The notes beneath the pieces were generated by a model that was not told where the DNA came from, made no database searches, and saw nothing but the letters and a program-made list of their open reading frames with translations. Source: Xenoacremonium recifei (taxonomy: Eukaryota; Ascomycota; Sordariomycetes; Hypocreales; Nectriaceae). Taken from it: a DNA stretch of 64,000 nucleotides. Positions 56,701 through 64,000 of the stretch are shown here, one piece after another. The DNA is taken from assembly GCA_012184525.1 (NCBI GenBank), contig WOFQ01000007.1, positions 806,001-870,000 on the forward strand, in the 5' to 3' direction. The position numbers and the translations under genes are program-made. Each line of letters begins with the position of its first letter. The first letter of the stretch is position 1.

Positions 56701-58775
56701 ATGCCGTCGTCCGCGAAGCGGCCGCAAAGGGCCCGGCGCGAACCGCGGAAAAACGTAGCCTCCACGCCAAACGACGTTGTCGACGACTCGTCACCAAGCC
56801 GTCCCGCCAAGCGTCGCAAGAAGGTACTTTTTGTCTGCCCTTTGGGCTTTCAATGCAGAGCATTTTACTCACTGAAGGCTGGATTAGGCGCACGAAGACG
56901 AGTCGCCCGCGCGACCTGACGATGATCAACTCCTCTCACAAATCACCCAACAGCTGCGCACGCAAGCAGTCCAGGCCAGCAAGGACCACGCGAATTCCAT
57001 CCACGAAGCCAACGAAGACGGGGTCAAGGCGTATGCCAAGATTGCCGCCCAGGACTGGACCTTTTACATCACCAAACTCGCCGTCAACATTGGCCGAGCC
57101 CCCGAGGTCGCTCACGGCAGCCAGGCGGGTGATAATGGCGGCAGCGAAGACGAGGACCACATCCATATCGACCTAGGCCCCAGCAAGATGGTCTCACGAG
57201 AACATGCGACAATCAAGTTCGATACCGAGGAGGAGCGGTGGTTTCTACACGTCAAGGGCCGCAACGGAGCCAAGATCGATGGTCAACCTCTCAAAGCTGG
57301 GCTATCGCACGCTCTGACCAGCGGCGAGGTGATGGAGATTGGCGGCGTCGAGATGATGTTTGTTCTCCCGCTCGAAATCAGCCCGCTACACGTGCATCCC
57401 ACGTTCCTGCAACGGAGTGGGTTGAGCGGAATGGGCGCCGAGACACCACAGTCATCATCTCAATCACGCCGCCAGCCCTTGATAGCACCAGCGCCTCCAG
57501 AGTACAAGGTCCCCGGCACACCACCTTCAGCACAGACTATCCGAGGTTCAAATGCGAAATCACCGTCTGTCAGTACTCCCGCCGTCATGGTCGGCGCAAA
57601 TGGCGTTGACCTGAGCTTGGACGAGAACCAGCACATCAAGCCGCAGTACAGCTACGCCCAGATGATCACGCAAGCGATTCTCAATGCCCCCGACGGCAAA
57701 CTTAACCTCAACGGAATCTATACCTACATTATGAATACCTACTCATATTATCGGCATCAGCAGGCCGCAGGCTGGCAGGTGAGTCTCAGGAGCAAGGGGT
57801 CGAAGCTTAGGATCGTATAGACACGCTAACGACCGCCAGAATTCCATCCGCCACAACCTCTCCTTAAACAAGGCGTTCGACAAGGTGGCCAGGTCGACTG
57901 ACGAGCCTGGCAAAGGCATGAAGTGGCAGATCGTGGCTGAGGCCAAGGAGGAGATGGTCCGCAACGCCTATCGCATAGGCCGTGGCGGTCATCGTGGCTC
58001 ATCCGCTCCCTCATCGCCCAGCCAGCTCAGCTACATCACCCACGGCCCGCGGGACATGGCCTCACGAGAACCGACGTCCGGCCGCAAACGACGCGGCTCA
58101 CCACTTGGCTCACCACCACCACGGACGGCCCTCAGTATCGCGCAGTCGACGCCGGAGCGCAGTGACCGTACCCTCGGTCGCGGCGCCCTTCTCACAGCCG
58201 ACGGCAGCCCCTTACCTCGTCCCAGGAAGGCCGCGCTCGCCGACTCATCCTTCTCCAGCGCCGTGCCACACTCACCCACGCTCACCTCGTCGTACCTCCA
58301 AGAAGATGGCTCTAACTCATTCGTCACGCCTGCGCCACCACGCGTCCATCCCAAGCTTGCGCCTCCCAGCACCGCCCAGCGTCCCAGCCAGCACATGCCT
58401 ACCAGCTCCCCCGCGCCGTTCTGGAAGTACGCCGACATTGGCAGCACGCCACTGAAGCCGCTCGGTGGCTACGAGCTCAGCCCAATCAAATCTGGTTCTG
58501 TTCTCCCGGCGCAGAGCAGTAGCCCGCCACGGCCTACCAAGTCGCCGCCTAGCAGTCCGACAAGGCCGCAGAAGGCGAGCTTGCAGGAGGTGACGGAGAA
58601 CGTTGAAGTTGAGGAGGACCAAGGCTTTGATTTGACCAAGTATGTCTCGCTTATCTCTACTTGAAGAATTGCCTGCTAACAGCACCGGTCTAGGGGCTTT
58701 CAAAGCATTGGCTCGTATCACGCTCCGGTTGGACGGGGTGCTTCAATTGCGAGTGCTCTCAAGGGCCGCACTTGA
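56701..58775 (+). CDS. FKH2: FHA-forkhead transcription factor (Fkh1/Fkh2 type)
   Basis: Four exons (56701-56823, 56888-57778, 57840-58639, 58694-58775) with introns of 64, 61 and 54 bp give 631 residues. A basic N-terminus precedes an FHA domain (about 105-190; IGRAPEV, SREHATIKF, GRNGAKIDG). The forkhead domain runs from about 292 to 375 (KPQYSYAQMITQAIL, NSIRHNLSLNKAF); an intron cuts it before NSIRHNL. The tail is Ser/Pro rich with many S/T-P sites, typical CDK targets. Fkh1/Fkh2 drive periodic transcription at G2/M. The single-copy fungal gene combines both yeast roles; the symbol is approximate. Confidence 0.94.
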
Positions 58776-59267
58776 TCGATTGAAGGAACGGAAACCGGCT
58801 GCAACCAGGAGAGATCTAAGAAGGATCACCTGTGATGTGATATGAGAGATGTGTTCATGACGAAGCTCCATGTATGATTGACCCATTTGCACAATCTGCG
58901 TTGTAGACTATTTGCTCAAACAAAGATCAGTTATTCTCACGAACCTGGACGGTATCTCCGTGGACTGGTTCCGTAGCAAGGAGTACCGAGTTCTTTTGAG
59001 TTAAGGAGGAGAAATATATGAGAGTGAAGATATTCTTGAGTCATTTCATCGGCGCTGTAGCCTTTTCCTCCACCCTATCTGTACAATATGTGTAAATGCG
59101 CCCGCCCCAGATGCTTTTTCATGATTCCCCCAGCCGCCCACCTTCCAAAGCTTTTCGCAATATCCAAGAAGGCCTCATCCCAACCCCCGCAATATTATAC
59201 ACGTGCAAGTCCTACTTTTGTACAAGATCGTGCGCGAGAACCAGCCGCGCATGAGAGCCATCACGTC
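58776..59267. other. Convergent intergenic region, 492 bp
   Basis: 3' flanks of the forkhead gene and CLU1. No coding support and no repeat seen. Confidence 0.5.
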
Positions 59268-62200
59268 TTAAACCACCTGTCCTCGACGCTTGGGGTTTCC
59301 ACGGCCGGGACGCTTCTTGCTCGTCTTGCCCTTCTGGTCGCCGCCCTCGATGAACTTGATCAACTCGTCGATGCTTCTAGAGTCGACGGAGGAGGAAGTC
59401 GCAGTTCGGGAGTGAGGCACTACAGAGGCGGTCTGGGCGGGCGAGGCCGTCGTGTTGAAGCGGATGCCGGAGCGCAGGCGGCGGGCCTGCACGTCCTTGG
59501 CGTGCTTCGCGATGGAGACGGCGTTCTGGGTAAGCTGCTCGAGCCAGCTCTCGGCCTCCTTGGTGTTCTTGTCTTCGGGGCCGAGTTCGGCGAGGAATAC
59601 GTTGTATGATTCTCGCATGCGGTTGACAGCGCCCTTGGAGTCGTGGTCCAGAGCAAGGGCCTGGGCAAGCTGGAAGAGCAGAGTCGCCGAGTTGACCGAC
59701 TGCTTGCCGAAAACAGCCTCGCAAACACGCAGAGACTCTTCGAACCAGAGGCGAGACTCGTGGTAAGCCTTGAGATGCTGAAGCATCACAGCAGCGTTGT
59801 TGATAGTAGTGATGGAGTCGGGGTGGCCAGGTCCGTAGATAATCTTCCACACCTTCAGGGCGTGTGTAGAGTAAACCAAAGCACCCTTGCTGTCGCCGAT
59901 CTGGTGCAGGAAGAGACTCAGGTTAAGGTAGTTGAGCAGCGTCTCCGCAGAGTCGACCCCAATCGTCCTCTCAGCAACGATAATGGCCTTTCGCGCAAGC
60001 TCCACGGCAGCTTCCTTGTCATCAAGCTGGTAGTACAGCATGGACAGGCTGTTGTATACTCGAGCAACCTCAGGGTGAAGAATGCCATAGATCTGCTCGT
60101 GGAGAGACAGAGACTCCAGAAGAAGCTCCTGGCCCAGCTTCTTCTGACCCTGCATGATAGAAATGCGGCCAGCCTCCAGAGCCTCCTCAGCGAGGGCACT
60201 TCGGGGGCATGAGTCCTTGATCAGGGGCACCATGTCCACGATGTCGTCGGGGACGAAAGTATGGGGGACTGCCGGCGATGCAGCAGTGGGAGGCGACGAG
60301 TCACGAGTCTTGTTCTTCTTCTTTGACTTCTTCGATTCGCCGTTGGCCTGGCCGTTCATGGCCGGCTGAGCAGCAACAGGCGCAGTAGCGGCGGCGGCAA
60401 CAGCAGCAGCAGCAGCTTCAGCGGTGAAGGCATAGTCCTTAGCCTCGATTTGAACACCCAGCTTCGTGCACACTTCACGGAGAAGCTGAGTGGGCCGAAT
60501 CTGCTTGTGCCACTCCTCATCCAGCTCATATCTGTATCGCTTGACAATTTGTTCCTCGATGCTCTCACGGAGGGACTCAGGGGTAACCTGCTCAAAGGAC
60601 CAGTCGGCATCGGTGTAGAGATCTCGGAGCGAGGAGTCGACCTCAGCAGTGGGCTTGGGGTTGACGCCCTGGCCAAGGAGGCAGTTCAGCAGATGAGACA
60701 CACCAGCAGGGGTTGCTGGGACAGGAAGACGGCGCAGGTAGACAGCCGCAACGTGCTTGAAGGCTCTGGCAACCATGTCCTGGACGCAAATCTCCTTGAG
60801 GCAAGTCAACCTGCCGTCGCTGCAGAGTTCAGCAACCTTGCCGAGGTATCGGACGTTGATACCTCGCTTGTGAAGCAGGCGGCTCAGCGACTGGCCATCC
60901 ATCGGGAAGCTGATGTCGGAGTCGGACAACTCCTTCAACAAATCAGGAATGACCTGCTCCCGGAGATAGGTACCAGCAGCCCTGACTTCTTTCTCATCAC
61001 CCTCGAACTCGGCCTTCTCCTCGTCGGTCTGGGGGGTCTGGCCGCTGAAAGCGTCGGGGTTCAGGGCAAACTTGAAGTCGTTCACGTCGGGTTGGTTCTT
61101 GGCCTTCTCGGCCTCGTCTTCGCCTTCCTTTGCTTCGCCTTCGGTTTTGTTCTCAGCTTCCAGCTTCTTCTGCTCGGTTATGCGGGCAACCTCCTTATCC
61201 AGCCACTGCTTCATCTTGTATCGTCCAAAGGAGTCCACGAGCTCTGGCCGCAGAACAGTCATGCGGTGAGGGTATTCGTAGTCATCACCCTCTACCTCAT
61301 CCAACCAGTTGATATCTAGGGGCGTTATCCGGTAGAGATCCAAAACATACTTTCGGCCGTCAGTGCCCATCAAGCCCTTGGTTTCGACGCTGGCCTCGAG
61401 GTCAAATCGCTTGCCCTCCTTGTCCCAGACCGGATGTCGCTTGACCTTGAGAGCCTTGGACAGATGAGAGAAGCCCGCAACGAAGCGCTCATCAGCAGCA
61501 ACGATATCCTTGCCGTCTACAGCGCCGTAGTCGATCTGGTTCTCGCCCGGCTCACGCTGCTTGAAGATGCCGGGAACAATGCTCTGTCCCACAATTCGCT
61601 TTCCAAGATAGTCAACCACGACGGTGGCGGGCGTGAACAGACCCTCGATGTCAAGCTGGTTCACTAGCTTAACACCCGCGACGTCCTTACCAGTAGCCAC
61701 ACGAGCAGCTTCATCACCACCCTCGGAGGTGAAGGTACCAACACCATCGGCACCAAAGGAGAAGAAGATGTTGTTGTACACAAAGATCTGAGCATCCTTG
61801 CATTCAGTTGGGTTCAGAGGCGCAATCTCGCCACGGGCAACCATGACAGCACCGCGGGTAGCAGCGTCGTTGTAGTCGGCAAATAGCTTAGACACCAGGC
61901 GCTCCCGGAAAACCCGGTCTTGGACCGTCTCACGGGGAAGCTCCTTTGCGGATTGGAATTCCTCATTCCAGTCTCGCAGGGTGTCCGTGTTCTCGACGCC
62001 CGCGAGGAGGTACGTCTCCTGCGAACGGGTAGCATCAGGGGTGTGAGTGCAGAGTGTCGAGTTGGGGGAGGGCACAACCCAGGGTGCCGCCGGGATGGCA
62101 TTTGTGATCTGGAAGGTGGCCAGGGCGTCTCTTTGGTTGTTGTACTCTTGCAACTTGGCAAAAGACTCGGAGAAGGAGGGTGAAATAAGTTCGATGAGGC

Positions 62201-63172
62201 TGAGAAGAGAGTGCGAAGACTGGCCTTTAGGGGCTGGCCGAGGAAAGGGGTCGAATTTTGCGTTGGATGACTTGTTGACGAAGAAGCCTGAGATGTGAGC
62301 AGTGATCTGATACTGCTCGCCCTCGTTCGTAGTCACAACGAGGTATAGTAGGTGACCACGCTGCCTCAAGTGGCAAGGGGGAGGGTTCCATGCCGACAGG
62401 GTGACGGATTTGAGAGTTTTGGGGGCCGGCGCAGGAACAGGAGGGACCAAGCTGGTCAGAGACGGTATGGCCTGGAAGTCATAGTCTTTGACGGGCAGCT
62501 CGGATGATTCCCCTTCAGCCCCTTGAGCATCGCCGGCGACGGTCTCGAAGAGCGAAAGCCCGGGCAATACACCCTGGGTGGTATCTGATCGGTCGCCAGC
62601 AGCTCCAATGAGCTCACGAATGCGAACGAGGTGGATGCGGGCCTCCTTCTCGGTATACGGGTCTTGAACGAGGTGGAACTCCGGGTTCGGCTCGAGGTCG
62701 GGGATCTCGGCAATGGGAATGAAGTCGTTGATCTTCTGGCCCTTGTACTCGAGGTGGAAGCACGTGTACTGGAAGGCCGACGGCAAGTCGATGACGGTTT
62801 GGCGGACCTCGTGAACCTGTTCCTGGGAGGATACCTAACCGGAGTATGAGGAATTGCAAGGATCTTATAGAGTTTGACCGCCACTGACCATAAGCTGCAC
62901 CTTGGTGGACTTGGCATCGGGGAGAACAATGGTGAGGTGTAATAGAGCTACACCGATGTTAGACGTCATGCGGAATCAGCGACAATTGAAGAGAGCTACC
63001 TTCAGCTCCGGAATCGACCTCTTGAGCGTCGACAGCGGTCTCCGGCGCCTCAGTCTCGGCAGCTACAGGTACAAGCGGTCAGCATTGGGGGCGGCTTTTT
63101 TTTACTTTGGCAAAATCGCCATTGGAAGTTTCCCATACCTGGTGCGGAGGAGGGGGGGTTTTCGGACGCCAT
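59268..63172 (-). CDS. CLU1: Clustered mitochondria protein CLU1 (TIF31)
   Basis: Four exons (63172-63139, 63062-63000, 62947-62889, 62834-59268) with introns of 76, 52 and 54 bp give 1240 residues, the usual family size. The first three exons are tiny (34, 63 and 59 nt) and encode the acidic start and the ubiquitin-like CLU_N beginning (LLHLTIVLPDAKSTKVQLM). A GSKIP-like and central CLU domain follow (LDINWLDEVEGDDYEYPHRM, ELVDSFGRYKM), then an eIF3-p135-like part, a Lys-rich linker and TPR repeats (HPEVARVYNSLSMLYYQL). CLU proteins bind mRNAs of mitochondrial proteins and prevent mitochondrial clumping. The C-terminus is basic (KTSKKRPGRGNPKRRG). Confidence 0.95.
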
Positions 63173-63756
63173 GCTGCACGCAATTGGAAGGGGAAAATAT
63201 TAAAACGGGCACAAGGAGAGAACGAGCTGGACTATAAGAAGGACAAAGGCCAGTCATGAAACCAACGCCGGCAATGACGGGTATCCTTGGGCAAACAGAC
63301 TGGACTTTTGGAGGTTCTGGGAGGTTCGGGATGGAGTGGAAGTGGACGAAGGGGAGAAAAAAATTGGTTGCAGCTTTTCGACGGCAATGGCCCGGTAGCT
63401 GGCGCTTGCTTGTGCCGGCGAGCTGGCACAGGCGAGATACCTGGGCTTGCCCTGAGTTTTTGCGGGCAGCCAAGGTACACGTCGGGTATATCGATAAGCG
63501 GCATGCGGTGTGAGTCCCCGACGCCGGCCCGCAGAAAGAATTTCGGGAGCCGCGCTAGGCCCAGAGGGGAAGAAAGTAAATAGTGACGGCAGCTTTCGGT
63601 CCACTAGGATGATGGCATTGTCATCAACCAGCTTCATGGCATTTCATGAGGCTGCACCTAATATTGGGCATTCTTTGCAACCATTTTTGTACCTTATGGC
63701 TTGATTCTTTTGAAATATTGCTTGGAAACGCACATCTTAGGCAAGCATACCTTAAT
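63173..63756. promoter_or_regulatory. Divergent promoter CLU1 / right-edge gene
   Basis: 584 bp between divergent starts, with frames on both strands but no domain. It is presumed to carry both promoters. Confidence 0.4.
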
Positions 63757-64000
63757 ATGTTAGACCCGACGCTTGCTTCGTCGTCTCCGGCGGCGCATCG
63801 CATGCTTGTTGACTCCAGACGGCAATCAAGGGAGGACCTACAGCCATGGACCGCAGCTCGATGCCAACGCTTGCTTCGCCAATTGCAGATTCGGCTTTCA
63901 ACTCTGCGTAAGCTGATTAATGACGCGCAAAATCCGGCTCCAGCTCAAAGCTCTAAGCGACCTGGTTCTCTCGAGGAGCATCCAGCACCGAAACGCAGCC
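63757..64000 (+). CDS. 5' end of an unidentified protein (partial, runs off the window)
   Basis: ATG at 63757 opens a frame that stays open for 81 codons to the window edge. The peptide begins MLDPTLASSSPAAHRMLVD and continues with an Arg/Gln-rich amphipathic stretch (CQRLLRQLQIRLSTLRKL), then a hydrophilic Pro/Ser/Lys-rich part (SSKRPGSLEEHPAPKR). The amphipathic helix and even composition look coding, and the divergent position upstream of CLU1 suits a promoter pair. I do not recognise the family. Introns or a different downstream start remain possible. Confidence 0.55.
   Translation, partial: MLDPTLASSSPAAHRMLVDSRRQSREDLQPWTAARCQRLLRQLQIRLSTLRKLINDAQNPAPAQSSKRPGSLEEHPAPKRS

Overview
The window is nuclear DNA of a filamentous ascomycete (Pezizomycotina, most likely Sordariomycetes). 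The support is gene density of about one gene per 2.8 kb on both strands, short introns (mostly 49-70 bp) with GTRNGT donors and CTAAC-like branch sites, and a typical gene set: Zn2Cys6 regulators, a HET-domain gene, secreted beta-glucanases, and core genes such as poly(A) polymerase, CLU1, PHO85, tafazzin and SGF73. I see no tRNA, rRNA, CRISPR array, transposon or plasmid-like element. I spliced the genes by hand from sequence; each coding model closes in frame across all exons, and some starts remain choices.

Layout. 0-11 kb: the end of an unknown gene, a CDK11/PITSLRE-type kinase, the NDUFAF7 complex I assembly methyltransferase, a PTM1-type seven-membrane-span protein, a U-box cyclophilin (Cyp8/PPIL2 type) and a Zn2Cys6 regulator. 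12-15 kb: two glucanase genes on the same strand (GH64 and GH16), next to that regulator. 16.5-19.1 kb: a C2H2 plus fungal_trans transcription factor. 19.1-24.5 kb: a long gene-poor divergent interval. 24.5-28.5 kb: a CDC25-type Ras exchange factor. 29.6-36.2 kb: a hydrophilic dehydrin-like protein, a secreted SGNH lipase/esterase, and a second Zn2Cys6 regulator that is a clear paralogue of the first. 37-47.5 kb: SGF73 (SAGA), a peroxisomal carrier, a NOSIP-like protein, tafazzin, PHO85 and a divergent septin-like GTPase. 47.8-64 kb: a PRX-like protein, a HET-domain gene, DML1/Misato, poly(A) polymerase, an FHA-forkhead factor, CLU1, and the 5' end of an unknown gene at the right edge.

Working together. 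Most genes are independent housekeeping loci. NDUFAF7, tafazzin, CLU1 and DML1 all concern mitochondria, but they are scattered and I do not infer a cluster. The only local grouping with a plausible shared job is the GH64-GH16 glucanase pair with the adjacent Zn2Cys6 gene, all on the minus strand. I found no clear candidate for an unknown multi-gene system. The most interesting items are the paralogous regulator pair, the unusual septin-like protein, the degenerate repeat beside PHO85, a GATA-motif cluster, and several unusual splice structures (GC-AG intron, 28-nt terminal exon, AAG acceptor).
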